From contig CAVRUR010000007.1 in assembly GCA_963724365.1 (NCBI GenBank), forward strand, positions 1 to 64,000: a stretch of 64,000 nucleotides of DNA, given 5' to 3'. The translations under genes were made by a program, and so were the position numbers. The stretch comes from JALORV01 sp963724365. Lineage in GTDB: Bacteria > Pseudomonadota > Gammaproteobacteria > Burkholderiales > Burkholderiaceae_F. The notes below the pieces were generated by a model. That model was given only the letters and a program-made list of their open reading frames with translations. It had not been told where the DNA came from and searched no databases. Positions 35,408 to 46,612 of the stretch are shown here, piece by piece; position 1 is the stretch's first letter, and each line of letters begins with the position of its first letter.

Positions 35408-36509
35408 ATGGTCTTGCGCGTTCCCTTTCGGCTGGTTCCGTCGTCATCCCGTGCTGTGGCTCGTCGGCGCGGCCGTGTTGCTGGTGGGGCTTGGGCGCAG
35501 GCTGTTCGACGCTCGGTTACTACGCGCAATCGATCCAGGGCCACATGGCCGTCATGGAGGCGGCGCGGCCGATTCCCGAAGTCATCGACGATCCAAACGC
35601 CGCGGCGCCGCTCAAGCAGCGACTCGAGCGCGTGCAGCAGATCCGCGCCTACGCGTCGATCCGACCTGGCGACTCCCCGACAACAGCAGCTACACGCGCT
35701 ATGCCGACCTGAAGCGCCCCTACGTGGTCTGGAACGTGTTCGCGGCGCCGGAACTGTCGCTGCAGCTCAAGCAGTGGTGCTATCCGGTCGTGGGCTGCGC
35801 CGGTTATCGGGGCTACTTCGACCCGGCGGCGGCCGAAGCGGCGGCGGCCGAACTGCGTGCAACCGGCCTCGAGGTCAACGTCGCCGGCGTGCCGGCCTAT
35901 TCGACGCTGGGATGGTTTTCGGATCCGCTGCTCAACACCTTCATCGGCGGCACCGAGGGCCAGGTGGCCGGGCTGGTCTTCCATGAACTGGCACATCAGG
36001 TCGTATTCGTCGGCGGCGACACGACCTTCAACGAGTCGTTTGCGACGGCGGTCGAGCGCGAGGGCGTGCAAGCGCTGGCTGGATGCGCGGGGCGACGACT
36101 CGACGCGCCGGGCCTACGCCGAGTTCGCGCAGCGCCGCTCGCAGTTTCTGGATCTCCTGCTGAAGTACCGCAACCTGCTGCAGGAGAATTACTGCCAGCG
36201 CCGTCGCCGAACGAAGCGAAACGCGCGCGCAAGCAGCAGCTGTTTGCGGAACTGAAGCAGGAGTACGTGCGACTCAAGGAAAGCTGGGGCGGGTATTCCG
36301 GCTATGACCGCTACTTCGCGCAGGACCTGACCAACGCCCATCTGGCGGCGGTCGGGGCTTACAACGATCTCGTGCCGGCATTCGATGCACTGCTGGCGCA
36401 GTCGAACGGGAACATGCCGGCGTTCTATTCCGAAGTGAAGCGCATCGCCGCGTTGCCCAAGGCCGAACGCGATGCCGCACTGAATCGACTGCAGCCGTCG
36501 TCTCGCTAG
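35408..36509 (+). CDS. predicted aminopeptidase lipoprotein, COG4324 type (multiply frameshifted)
   Basis: About 365 residues read in pieces with roughly five indels (near 35431, 35494, 35685, 36070 and 36200). A reconstructed start MVLRVPFR...LLVGLGAGCSTLGYYAQ gives a lipobox Cys. The core VFHELAHQVVFVGGDTTFNE has the zinc HExxH and a downstream ESFATAVEREG as third-ligand region, typical of the putative aminopeptidase family COG4324. It ends at TAG 36507. The break near 35494 is an extra G in GGGC. Role in periplasmic peptide turnover is inferred from the family. Confidence 0.72.
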
Positions 36510-36630
36510 CGAGGCCCGGGCTCGCAGAGGCGAGCGGCTATGATCTGATCAAGGTTGATCCGTCCGCGCGGGCGGCACGACCCATTCCAAAAAGACGCCG
36601 CGTGCGACGTGCGAAACGAGGAGACATCGG

Positions 36631-38319
36631 ATGGACCGGTTCTGGCTGAAGAACTATCCGAAGGGCGTGCCCGCCGACATCGACTACCACCAGTACAAGT
36701 CGCTGGTGCAGCTGCTGGAAGAAGCGTTCAAGAAGTACAGCGGCCAGACCGCGTACAGCTGCATGGGCAAGCCGCTGACCTTCGGCGAGCTCGACGAGCA
36801 GTCGGCAGCGATCGGCGCCTGGCTGCAGAGCCGCGGGCTTCACCAAGGGCAAGCGCGTCGCGATCATGATGCCGAACGTGCTGCAGTATCCGGTGGTGCT
36901 GGCTGGCGTGCTGCGTGCCGGTTGCACGGTCGTCAACGTCAATCCGCTGTACACGCCGCGGGAGCTCGAGCACCAGCTCAAGGACTCCGGCGCCGAGGCG
37001 ATCTTCATCCTCGAGAACTTCGCGACGACGCTGCAGCAGGTGATCGGCAAGGTGCCGACCAGGCACTGTCGTCGTCTGCGCCATGGGCGACATGCTGGGC
37101 TTCGCCAAGGGCCTGCTGGTCAATTTCGTCGTGCGCAACGTCAAGAAGATGGTGCCCGAGTACACGCTCGCCAATGCGCTGCGCTGGAACGAGGTGCTCG
37201 CCGACGGCCTGCGCATGACGCTGAAGCCGGTCGACGTGACGCTCGAATGACACGGCCTTCCTGCAGTACACCGGCGGCACGACCGGGCGTCAGCAAGGGC
37301 GCGCAACTGCTGCACCGGAACATCGTCGCCAACGTGCTGCAGTCCGAAGCCTGGTACCAGCCGGCGCTGAAGAAGCTCAAGCCGGGCGAGCAGCTGACCG
37401 TCATCACTGCGCTGCCGCTGTATCACATCTTCGCGCTGACGGCGTGCGCGATGCTGTCGGCGCGCGTCGGCGGCCATTGCGTGCTGATCCCGAACCCGCG
37501 CGACATTCCGGGCTTCGTCAAGGAGCTGCAGAAGGTACAGCTACAACGTGCTTCCCGGCGGTCAACACCCTGTTCAACGGTCTGCTGAACAACGAGGACT
37601 TCCGCAAGCTCGACTTCTCGCGGCTGCTGCTGTCGCTCGGGCGGCGGCATGGCCGTGCAGCAGGCAGTGGCCGAGAAGTGGCTCAAGCTGACGGGCTGCC
37701 CGATCTGCGAAGGCTACGGCCTGTCGGAGACCTCGCCCGGCGCCACCTGCAACCCGACCGACACCGACGCTACACCGGCACGATCGGGCTGCCGATGCCG
37801 TCGACCGAGATCGCGATCCTCGACGACGCCGGCGGTGTCCTGCCCATCGGCGCGGTCGGCGAGATCGCAATCCGCGGCCCGCAGGTCATGGTGGGCTACT
37901 GGAAGCAGTCCGACGAGACCGCCAAGGTCATGACGGCCGACGGCTTCTTCAAGTCCGGCGATATCGGCGTGATGGATGCCGACGGCTACACGAAGATCGT
38001 CGACCGCAAGAAGGACATGATCCTGGTGTCGGGCTTCAACGTGTACCCGAACGAGGTCGAGGGCGTGGTCGCCGCGCATCCCGGCGTGCTCGAGTGCGCC
38101 GCCGTCGGCGTGCCCGACGAGAACTCGGGCGAGGCGGTGAAGCTCTTCGTCGTCAAGAAGGACCCGGCGCTGACCGAGAAGGAACTGATGGAGTACTGCA
38201 AGGAGCAGCTGACCGGCTACAAGAAGCCGAAGTACATCGAGTTCCGCAGCGACCTGCCGAAGACCAACGTCGGCAAGATCCTGCGCCGCGAGTTGCGGGA
38301 CGAAAAGAAGGCGGCCTGA
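36631..38319 (+). CDS. fadD: long-chain fatty-acid-CoA ligase (multiply frameshifted)
   Basis: About 560 residues. ATG 36631; MDRFWLKNYPKGVPADIDYH is the usual FadD N-terminus. The adenylation motif YTGGTTG-x-SKGA (about 37267-37300), ICEGYGLSETSP (about 37700), GDIGVMDADGYTKIVDRKKD and the C-terminal KTNVGKILRRELRD are present. At least seven indels interrupt it (near 36837, 37062, 37246, 37287, 37545, 37640 and 37770); most are single insertions, three of them an extra G in GGGC. All catalytic motifs stay conserved, which suggests consensus errors. It activates fatty acids for beta-oxidation or lipid synthesis at the inner membrane. Confidence 0.85.
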
Positions 38320-38337
38320 GTTCGAGGTCGTACAAGC

Positions 38338-38364
38338 GAAGGCCGCCACGGGCGGCCTTCTTTG
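38338..38364 (+). terminator. rho-independent terminator after fadD
   Basis: Perfect 9-bp stem AAGGCCGCC / GGCGGCCTT (38339-38347 and 38351-38359) with a 3-nt loop, followed by TCTTTGTT. It starts 20 nt after the fadD stop. Confidence 0.75.
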
Positions 38365-38438
38365 TTGGTGCATGCCTTGACTGCGTGCTTCCGACGCGCT
38401 GGAAACCATTGACTCACCCCTGCTTCGAGGAGGCACCG

Positions 38439-38832
38439 ATGAAAGAACGAGAGAAGAAGGACCGCCGCGGCCCGCCCACGGGCACGCGGACGGGTCCGCG
38501 CGCACGTGCGGCTCAGGCGCGCACCTTCGGCGATCCCTTCAAGCGGGCCGAGCGACCGGCGCGCGGCGAGGCACCCCGCGAGCGGATGCATGCTCCGGTA
38601 TCGGGCGCGATCCGGCTCGATCCGGATGTCGCTCGGGTCTTCCGCGATTCCGAAACTGTCAACGAAGCGCTGCGCATGGTGATGCGCCTGGCACGCTTCG
38701 CCAGCGGCACGGCCCTCCGGTCCGCCGCGCGATCGCCCGCCGGCCTTTCGTGAACGCGCTCCCGGACCACCGCGCCGCGCCGAACGAGGTGATCGCCCGC
38801 AAGGACCGCGCAAGCCGCGCTTCGAGGAGTAG
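38439..38832 (+). CDS. Arg/Pro-rich small basic protein (probable C-terminal frameshift)
   Basis: ATG 38439 has an ideal GAGGAGG site. Reads MKEREKKDRRGPPTGTRTGP, then ERMHAPVSGAIRLDPDVARV and FRDSETVNEALRMVMRLARF. As given, the frame stops at 38753 (104 residues). Another register continues RERAPGPPRRAERGDRPQGP and RKPRFEE to TAG 38830-38832, a natural-looking basic, Pro-rich end, so one indel near 38700-38745 is likely. The DSETVNEALRMVMRLAR part looks like a short helical module. No function known; the extreme basic charge suggests nucleic-acid binding (inference). Confidence 0.58.
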
Positions 38833-39009
38833 CGTCGCAATTTCGCGACGCGCGAGTGTTCACTTCGTTGCCGCGGGACAAGTCTCTATCCCGTGATCAT
38901 GCGGCCGCAGGGAATTGACGCCGCATTTGCGTGAATCTTCGGCTTTGCGACAGCGTTCAAATTGGCCTACCTTTTTCGTGGGGGCTGCAGAGGCATTGCG
39001 GAGGTGGGC

Positions 39010-39615
39010 ATGAAGCACTGGCGGATCGGCGGACTGGCATTGATGCTGACAACCGGCTCGGCCCTGGCACAGCTTCAGGGGCCCGGGTTGAGCGTGCCGC
39101 TTGACGCGGAGCATGCGGTCGAACTGAGTCCGGGCATCGGACTGCGCGGCTGGATCGGCGGCCGCCCCGGACTGCTTGCCAGCGACGGCCTGGTCGCAAG
39201 CTCGATGGTTCTGGCCGACTGGCATCCCTTGGCCAACGGATTTCGCCTGTCGGGCGGACTGGCTTACGGTTCGCTGCGACTTGAACCCTTGGCGACCTCG
39301 GGGTTTGGATCGGAACGGTACCTGCGGGATCCGGGGTCGAGTGCCGCGGGTCTGGATCCCCGTTCATGGCTGGCGCGCGGCAATCCCTACCTTGGCCTGG
39401 GCTGGGGCCAGGGCATCGGCTCACGCAGCCGTCTGTACGTCAGCGCCGATCTTGGGGTGATGTATCAGCGCGGCGGCCTGTCGACCTGGGGCTGTCCGGC
39501 GGGTATCCCGACGGCGCTCTGCGGACCGGATGCGCGCGCGTTGGACGCCCCTTCCGGACTGGACGACGCGCGCTTCGCGCCGATGATGTCGTTCGGCGTC
39601 GGCCTGCGCTTCTGA
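39010..39615 (+). CDS. outer-membrane beta-barrel-like protein
   Basis: 201 residues from ATG 39010 (GGAGGTGGGC site). Signal peptide MKHWRIGGLALMLTTGSALA; mature part alternates hydrophobic and polar residues (SSMVLADWHPLANGFRLSGG, YLGLGWGQ, LYVSADLGVMYQRGG) and ends FGVGLRF, a C-terminal aromatic typical of BAM-folded barrels. The pattern fits an eight-stranded OmpW/OmpA-like barrel; I recall similar proteins with the motif GNPYLGLGWG. Two Cys (WGCPAG and LCGPD) may close an extracellular loop. Confidence 0.72.
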   Translation: MKHWRIGGLALMLTTGSALAQLQGPGLSVPLDAEHAVELSPGIGLRGWIGGRPGLLASDGLVASSMVLADWHPLANGFRLSGGLAYGSLRLEPLATSGFGSERYLRDPGSSAAGLDPRSWLARGNPYLGLGWGQGIGSRSRLYVSADLGVMYQRGGLSTWGCPAGIPTALCGPDARALDAPSGLDDARFAPMMSFGVGLRF

Positions 39616-39635
39616 CCTGACTTGACCTCGCGCGG

Positions 39636-39927
39636 TCAGCCGGCCAGGCTGCCGAAGGCGGTGCGTTCGCCTTCGACCAGCGCGCGACGCAGGCTGCGAT
39701 ACAGGTGTGAAACGTCGAAGGTCTCGCCGGACTTGGCGCGCAGCCGGATGTTCATCGCGTCGGCACGCGCGCGCACTTTCAACGACTCGAGCTTGGTGCG
39801 GTCGAACAGGCGTATCGTCACCGTCCGCCGAGCCACTGAAGGCAGTCAGGACCGCATGCTGACGGCCGCCGAGACCGCTGAACTGGATCTCGACCTCGTT
39901 GTTCCGCTCCCGCACCCGCATCAACAT
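39636..39927 (-). CDS. small hypothetical protein (frameshifted)
   Basis: About 97 residues. ATG at 39927 gives MLMRVRERNNEVEIQFSGLG and GRQHAVLTAFSG; near 39820-39832 the frame changes and the next register reads ARRTVTIRLFDRTKLESLKV, then DVSHLYRSLRRALVEGERTA and the stop. Alternatively the C-terminal part could start at the ATG at 39836. Basic, no signal peptide. Not recognised. A palindrome 64-83 nt upstream may be an operator. Confidence 0.42.
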
Positions 39928-39990
39928 GACCGCCTCCGCAGCGCATTTTCAGCGCGCAATGTGACAGTGGGATTGTTGTGCCACATCGAC

Positions 39991-40010
39991 AATCCGCCGT
40001 ATGGCGGATT
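39991..40010. promoter_or_regulatory. inverted repeat upstream of the small gene at 39927
   Basis: AATCCGCC-GTAT-GGCGGATT, an 8-bp perfect inverted repeat with a 4-nt centre. It lies between two minus-strand genes, 64 nt before the start of the downstream one. Operator-like; could also form a small RNA hairpin. No regulator can be assigned. Confidence 0.4.
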
Positions 40011-40061
40011 AGGCAAGTCGCGTGCCGACTATTCGGCAGCCTCAGCGCCTAAAGGTGCAGT

Positions 40062-40087
40062 GCAACCGGCGCTTGATCGCCGGTTGC
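40062..40087 (-). terminator. hairpin downstream of the first porin, possible terminator
   Basis: Perfect 10-bp stem GCAACCGGCG / CGCCGGTTGC with a 6-nt loop, 22 nt past the porin stop on the minus strand. The following bases are not a clear T run (ACTGCACCTTT), so termination efficiency is uncertain. Confidence 0.5.
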
Positions 40088-40108
40088 CGCGGCGCGTGCG
40101 TCGACGCC

Positions 40109-41290
40109 CTAGAACAGATGGCGTAACCCGACGGCAAACTGTGACCTGTCGAAGATCTGCGAGGCCTGCGGCAGTGCACTGCCGCTCGCTTGCGTCACTC
40201 GCCCGTCCCACTCGCGCTGCGCGTAGCCCAGGTACAAGTTGGTGCGGCGCGAGAACGGGTAGTCGTAGCCGATTCCCCAGACGGAGTAGTCGGGCTCGAA
40301 CTGCGCCAGCCCGTTGATGATGTTCTTGGCGTCGGAGTACTGGTACGAGCCGCGGAGGTTGCCGCCGAACAGCGGGACCGTCACGCCAAGAATCCAAGCG
40401 TTGTTGTCGTAGTAACCGATGCCGGTCGGCACTATGGCCGAAGGCAGGCCGTTCCCGACACCGCTTACCGTGATAGTGGTGCTGATGTTGCTCTGGTCGG
40501 CCCAGCCGCCGTGCAGTTTCAGGAACTTGAAGTCGAACGTGCCGCCCAGCTGCAGCATCTTCTGGTCGGGGTTGCCGGCACCGGGGCGCCCGGCAGAGCC
40601 CGCGTCGGCGTAGGCGATGACGTCATAGGTAGCCGAGACGAACAACGGACCCCAGGCCCAGTTGGCGCCGAAGTTGTACGCCGAGGTGTTGCTACCCTGC
40701 GGAGCGGTCTCGGCGAGATCGATGTTTCCCGAATACTGCGCGGCGAACTTGAGGCCGGCCCACGACGGTGACGCCCAGATGATCGAGTTGTCTTCACGCA
40801 GGCCGGCAGTCGGTATGAACGTCGACCCCAGCGTTGCGAGGCCCCAGCCTGCCGAGAAAGGATCCACCGGGCTCCACAGGTCGAACGAGCCGGTGCCCGA
40901 CGAGGGTGTCGCAATGCGCCCCAGCGCGATCGTGCCGAAGGCCGCCTGCTGCAGTCCGGCCCAGGCCTGACGCCCAAAGATCCGTCCGCCCTGACTCGAC
41001 GTTCCGGTCGACGCGTCAAAACCGCCCTCGAGCGTGAAGACGGCACTCCAGCTGCGGCCCAGCGCTTCCGACCCCCGAATGCCGAAACGGCTGCCCGACT
41101 GGTAGCCGCTGTCGATGCCCCAGATGCTTTCCTGCGACCAGTTCGGCACGGCGCTCGTGCCGACATTGACGCCGGACTCGTTCCACTGAACGCCGAGGTC
41201 GACGATGCCGTAGAGCGTCACGCTCGATTGCGCGCCAGCGGCACCGGAGATGGCGCCGAACACGGCCAGCGCGATAAGACTTTTTCTCAT
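40109..41290 (-). CDS. Gram-negative porin
   Basis: 393 residues from the ATG at 41290. Signal peptide MRKSLIALAVFGAISGAAGA; the mature protein starts QSSVTLYGIVDLGVQWNESG, the standard opening of Burkholderiales 16-stranded trimeric porins. Other marks: GSRFGIRGSEALGRSWSAVF, QAWAGLQ, YSYPFSRRTNLYLGYAQ-like segment YDYPFSRRTNLYLGYAQREW, and a terminal RHLF with final Phe for BAM recognition. Intact. It is one of three porin genes within 11 kb; the closest in sequence is that at 48163-49328. Confidence 0.9.
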   Translation of the reverse strand: MRKSLIALAVFGAISGAAGAQSSVTLYGIVDLGVQWNESGVNVGTSAVPNWSQESIWGIDSGYQSGSRFGIRGSEALGRSWSAVFTLEGGFDASTGTSSQGGRIFGRQAWAGLQQAAFGTIALGRIATPSSGTGSFDLWSPVDPFSAGWGLATLGSTFIPTAGLREDNSIIWASPSWAGLKFAAQYSGNIDLAETAPQGSNTSAYNFGANWAWGPLFVSATYDVIAYADAGSAGRPGAGNPDQKMLQLGGTFDFKFLKLHGGWADQSNISTTITVSGVGNGLPSAIVPTGIGYYDNNAWILGVTVPLFGGNLRGSYQYSDAKNIINGLAQFEPDYSVWGIGYDYPFSRRTNLYLGYAQREWDGRVTQASGSALPQASQIFDRSQFAVGLRHLF

Positions 41291-41470
41291 GTGTGCCTCC
41301 ATCGAGGTCAGGCTGCCGGCGCCGTGCGGTCCTGCGTTCAAACCGTTGCGACACACAGGACGAGAGCAGCTCGGGACTTTGCTGAGCTAACAACAAACCC
41401 AATACCATTTTTACTTTTATGCCAAGTGAGGGCCGGGGTATTGCCCCGGCTCAAGCACGCCGCGAACGGC

Positions 41471-42145
41471 TTACACTCGCAGCGATAGCGCGACCTTCGC
41501 TAGCGTCGTGCCTGGCTGCGTTCCGCGCCAAGCTGGCCGAATCTGCCGGTCATGCAATCCGGAGAGGATGACGAGAGCCACGGTGGCACCGATCAGTGCC
41601 ATCAGCATGTCCGACTGCGTGTCCCACGGATCGCCCTGCGTGCCGAGGAACTCGTCGGCACCCTGGCCCAGCGCCAGCGCGGACCACCACTCGATCAGCT
41701 CGTAGGCTGCGCTGATGGCGAGCGCGACGCAGACGCACAGGAATGCCAGCATGCGACGGCCGCGCACATAGTCGCCGCGCACGAGGATCTCGCGGGCGAT
41801 CATGGCCGGCACGAAACCCTGCATGAAGTGCCCGAGCTTGTCGTACGGATTGCGCGACAGCCCGAAGGCTTCCTGCACCCAGTGCCCGAGCGGGACCCTC
41901 GCGTAGGTGTAGGCACCGCCCAGGATCAGCACCAGCGCGTGCGCGCAGATCAGCACGTACAGCAGCGTGGTCAGCGGATAGCGTTCGCGCGTGGCCAGCA
42001 GCAGCGGGATGGCGATCAGCACCGGCGCGACTTCCAGGAACCAGGTGATGCGGTCGTACGGCCGCCAGCCCGACACGACCAGTGCGATGATCGTGACCAT
42101 GAGCAGTACAGCGAGCAGCGACGTGCGGCGGTCGGAGATCATCAT
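41471..42145 (-). CDS. DUF2238 (YjdF-like) inner-membrane protein
   Basis: 224 residues from the ATG at 42145 (MMISDRRTSLLAVLLMV); the second Met at 42142 is an alternative. Six or so membrane segments with the DUF2238 motifs YDKLGHFMQGFVPAMIAREI, AYELIEWWSALALGQGADEF and LGTQGDPWDTQSDMLMALIG. The conserved acidic and His residues in the membrane have no known function. Its start codon overlaps, on the opposite strand, the proposed start of the depolymerase-like gene. Confidence 0.85.
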   Translation of the reverse strand: MMISDRRTSLLAVLLMVTIIALVVSGWRPYDRITWFLEVAPVLIAIPLLLATRERYPLTTLLYVLICAHALVLILGGAYTYARVPLGHWVQEAFGLSRNPYDKLGHFMQGFVPAMIAREILVRGDYVRGRRMLAFLCVCVALAISAAYELIEWWSALALGQGADEFLGTQGDPWDTQSDMLMALIGATVALVILSGLHDRQIRPAWRGTQPGTTLAKVALSLRV

Positions 42146-43168
42146 GCGGTGGTGCGGTGGACGGTTCCTGATTATCGCTGCAGCTGCAGCGTGGATGACT
42201 ATCGCCGCCGCGGCGCAGCGGTTGCCGGCGCTCGACGCGCACGGCGACCGCATCACGGTTTCCGGCCTGTCTTCCGGGGCGTTCATGGCGGTACAGCTCG
42301 CAGTCGCGCATTCCGCTCGTGTCAACGGCGTCGGCGTCTTTGCCGGCGGTCCGTACTACTGCGTCGGCATCAATCCGACCCGTGCGGAAAGCGTCTGCAT
42401 GCAGGGCAGTCCGGGTGCCGGCGGCTCGATCAAGGATGCTGAACGACTTGCGAACTTGCGACTGATCGATTCGACGCAGAACCTGCGCAGCATGAAGGCC
42501 TGGCTACTTGCCGGGGAAGCTGACAGCCGGGTGGTGACCCCGGTGGTGCGCGCGAACTACGAATTCTTCGCCCACTACAACGCGACCGGCGCGCAGTTCC
42601 GGTTGCAGCCCGGGCTGGGCCATGGCCTGCCGACACCGACGCAGGGCGTCGCGTGCGATGCCAGCGAGAGCCCGTTCATCAACCGCTGCGGCGTCGATCT
42701 CGTCGGTGAGATGCTGACCTCACTGCTTCCGGGCAGTCTGGCCATGGTCCATCGCAGGGGCGCATCGTCGCGTTCGACCAGGCCGAGTTCGTGCCGACGT
42801 GGCGACGCTGGTGGTCGATGTCGTCGTTCGGCCCGACCGGTTACGCCTTCGTGCCGCCGCAGTGCGAGAAGAACACGAAGTGCCGCGTGCATGTGGCCCT
42901 GCACGGCTGCAAGCAGGACGTGACGGCGATCGGCGAGGTCTTCGTGCGCGATGCCGGCTACAACGCCTGGGCCGCGGCGCATGACGTGATCGTGCTCTAT
43001 CCGCAGGCGCAGGCCAGCCAGCCCACGATGATGGCGTGGTGGCTGCCGTTCAACCCGAACGGCTGCTGGGACTGGTGGGGCTACACCGGTACCGACTACG
43101 CCGTGAAGACCGGCGTGCAGGTCCAGGCCATCATGGCGATGATCGATCGCCTGGCGCAGCCGCGCTGA
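42144..43168 (+). CDS. PHB-depolymerase-family extracellular esterase (frameshifted)
   Basis: About 341 residues. The frame opens at ATG 42144 with a signal peptide (FLIIAAAAAWMTIAAAAQ); the first part contains ITVSGLSSGAFMAVQLAVAH, the GxSxG nucleophile Ser, and GVFAGGPYYCVG. A break near 42750-42790 shifts the frame; the second part has VALHGCKQDV (oxyanion region), VFVRDAGYNAWAAAHDVIVL, YPQAQASQ and NPNGCWDWWGYTGTDYAVKT. This is the PHA/PHB depolymerase or feruloyl-esterase-like fold. Substrate could be extracellular polyhydroxybutyrate (family knowledge). Convergent with the next gene by a 38-nt overlap. Confidence 0.78.
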
Positions 43169-43965
43169 CCGCCGCAGCAGCAGCTGCCGTGGCCTCGGCC
43201 GCGGTCAACGCGTCCAGCAGTCCGGTGACTTCGTCGACCAGCGATGCGCTGAGTGGCGCCAGCGGACTGGCCGTCCGGCACGAACGCGTGTCGAGCGATC
43301 AGCGCCTGCGCGGAGGGCGGCAACTCGCGCTCGACATAGCGCCAGCCGAAGTCGAAGCGGTCCGGCCGGTGCTGCATGCCGAGCAGTTCGACCAGCGCGC
43401 GGACCAGGACCTGATAGAAGCCATACGCCTCGAGCGCGTGTCCGCGCTCCAGTTCCTTGTCCACCAGCATCGAATACACCGGCACGGCGCCGCGCAACTG
43501 CGCGAGTCGATGCGCACGCCGACGCGCCAGCGCGTCTCCGTCCATCGGACGCGGCGTCAACGAGGCATCGCGGTCGAACCAGACGATCGTCTCGCCATGC
43601 CGCTCCCGTTCGAGGAACGCGACGATGCCCGCCGGCGTGATCACCGAGCAATCGACCGCGAAATGACGAGGCGCGTCGGCGAGGAAGTAGAACCGCTGAA
43701 CCATGTCCGGAAAGCCGGGCGGATCGACGCGCCAGGTGTGGGTGATCGGTGCGAGGGTCCGCAGCGCTGCCTCGACGATCGCGAAGATTGCCGTGGCGCC
43801 AGCCACCGGCGCCACGATCATCAGATCGAGATCGGAGTACTCGTCGGCACGGCCACGGGCAGCCGCGCCACCTTCACCGATCGCCGCGATGGCCGGGTCG
43901 TCGCGCAACATCGCAACGATCGTTGCCGCGACGCGTTCCCGATAGGCGGCCGCGCTTCCGCTCAC
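43131..43965 (-). CDS. nucleotidyltransferase-like protein (probable frameshift)
   Basis: About 278 residues from a GTG near 43965 (VSGSAAAYRERVAATIVAML); the start is uncertain because no ribosome site is obvious. A polymerase-beta-type core is visible: IGEGGAAARGRADEYSDLDL with G-x-A/G-R...D-x-D, then MIVAP. Later parts (GIVAFLERERHGETIVWFDR, RFDFGWRYVERELPPSAQAL) resemble aminoglycoside adenylyltransferase-like hypothetical proteins. A shift near 43270-43290 into a register reading SPLAPLSASLVDEVTGLLDA gives a better C-terminus, ending at 43131. The substrate is unknown. Confidence 0.6.
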
Positions 43966-44060
43966 TCTGAAGGAAGTCGATATGGTCCTGCCGGTTCTCA
44001 GTGGAGCCTCCGCGCTGCGCGCTGCGGCGCGAGCTGGCTTGGGGCGGCCCGGCGCTGCGC

Positions 44061-45045
44061 TCAGTCGACCTTGGCGTTGGAGAACTTCACGACCCGCGTC
44101 CACTTGTCGGTCTCGGCGCGGATGAACGCGGCGAACTGTTCCGGCGTGTTGCCGCCGGGATCGGCGCCCTGCGCGAGGAATCGCTCGCGCACCTCGGGCA
44201 GCGCCAGGGCCTTCGCGACGTCGGCCTGGATCTTGTCGACGATGGCGCGCGGGCGTGCCGGCGGGCGCAAACAGTCCGAACCAGGAACTGGCATCGAAGC
44301 CCTTCAGCCCGGCAGCCTCTTCGATCGTCGGTACGTTCGGGCAGGGCCGGCGAGCGGGTGCGCGACGTGACCGCCAGCGCCTTGAGCCGGCCGCTCTTGA
44401 TGTGCGGCAGCGCCGACGGCAGGTTGTCGAACATCACGTTCATGTTGCCGGCGATCAGGTCGGTGATGGCCGGCGCCGAGCCGCGATACGGAAAGTGCAC
44501 CATGTAGACGCCGGTCACCGTCTTGAAGAGTTCGCCCGACAGGTGGATCGACGTGCCGTTGCCGCTCGAGGCCATGTTGAGCTGTCCCGGCCGCGCCTTG
44601 GCGTACTCGATGAATTCGGCGACCGTGTTCACCGGCAGCTTCGGAATTGACGACCATCACGTTCGGCACGCCCGCGGCCAGCGTGATCGGAACGAAGTCC
44701 TTCGCCGGATCGAACGGCATCTTCGCGCCGCTCTGCGCGAACAGCGCCTTGTTGATCGCATGCGTGCCGACGGTGCCCATCAGCAGCGTGTAGCCGTCGG
44801 GAGCGCTCTTGGCGACCAGGTCGGCGCCGATGTTGCCGCCGGCGCCCGGGCCGGTTCTCGATGACGACCGGGTGCTGCCACATGCGCTGCAGTTCGACGC
44901 CGAGCGAGCGCGCCACGATGTCGGTCGTGCCGCCGGGCGGGAAGGGCACGACGATGCGCACCGCCTTGGTCGGCCACGTCTGGGCCTGCGCGGGCGCAAG
45001 CGCGATCACGGCGAATGCGACGACGGCGAGCAGGCGACCGAACAT
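44061..45045 (-). CDS. Bug/TctC-family tricarboxylate receptor (multiply frameshifted)
   Basis: About 328 residues from the ATG at 45045 (AGGAG upstream on the minus strand). Signal peptide MFGRLLAVVAFAVIALAPAQ; then WPTKAVRIVVPFPPGGTTDI, the Bug-family hallmark, PGAGGNIGADLVAKSAPDGY, YRGSAPAITDLIAGNMNVMF and NTPEQFAAFIRAETDKW. Breaks near 44846, 44640, 44335 and 44270. The first is an extra G in GGGC. Bug receptors bind carboxylates in the periplasm; most are orphan, and no TctAB membrane genes are next to it. It is divergent from glpK. Confidence 0.82.
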
Positions 45046-45129
45046 GACGTCTCCTTTGATCTAGGTTGTGCGGCAAGTCTGCCGTGTGCGATCGCGTTCG
45101 TCTATGCTGGCCGCAGCGGAGGAACACCG

Positions 45130-46611
<1,482 letters not shown>

Positions 46612-46612
<1 letters not shown>

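Noticed and set aside
39960..39990. Sigma-54-like TGGCAC on the minus strand
   Set aside because: The required GC at -12 with correct spacing is missing.
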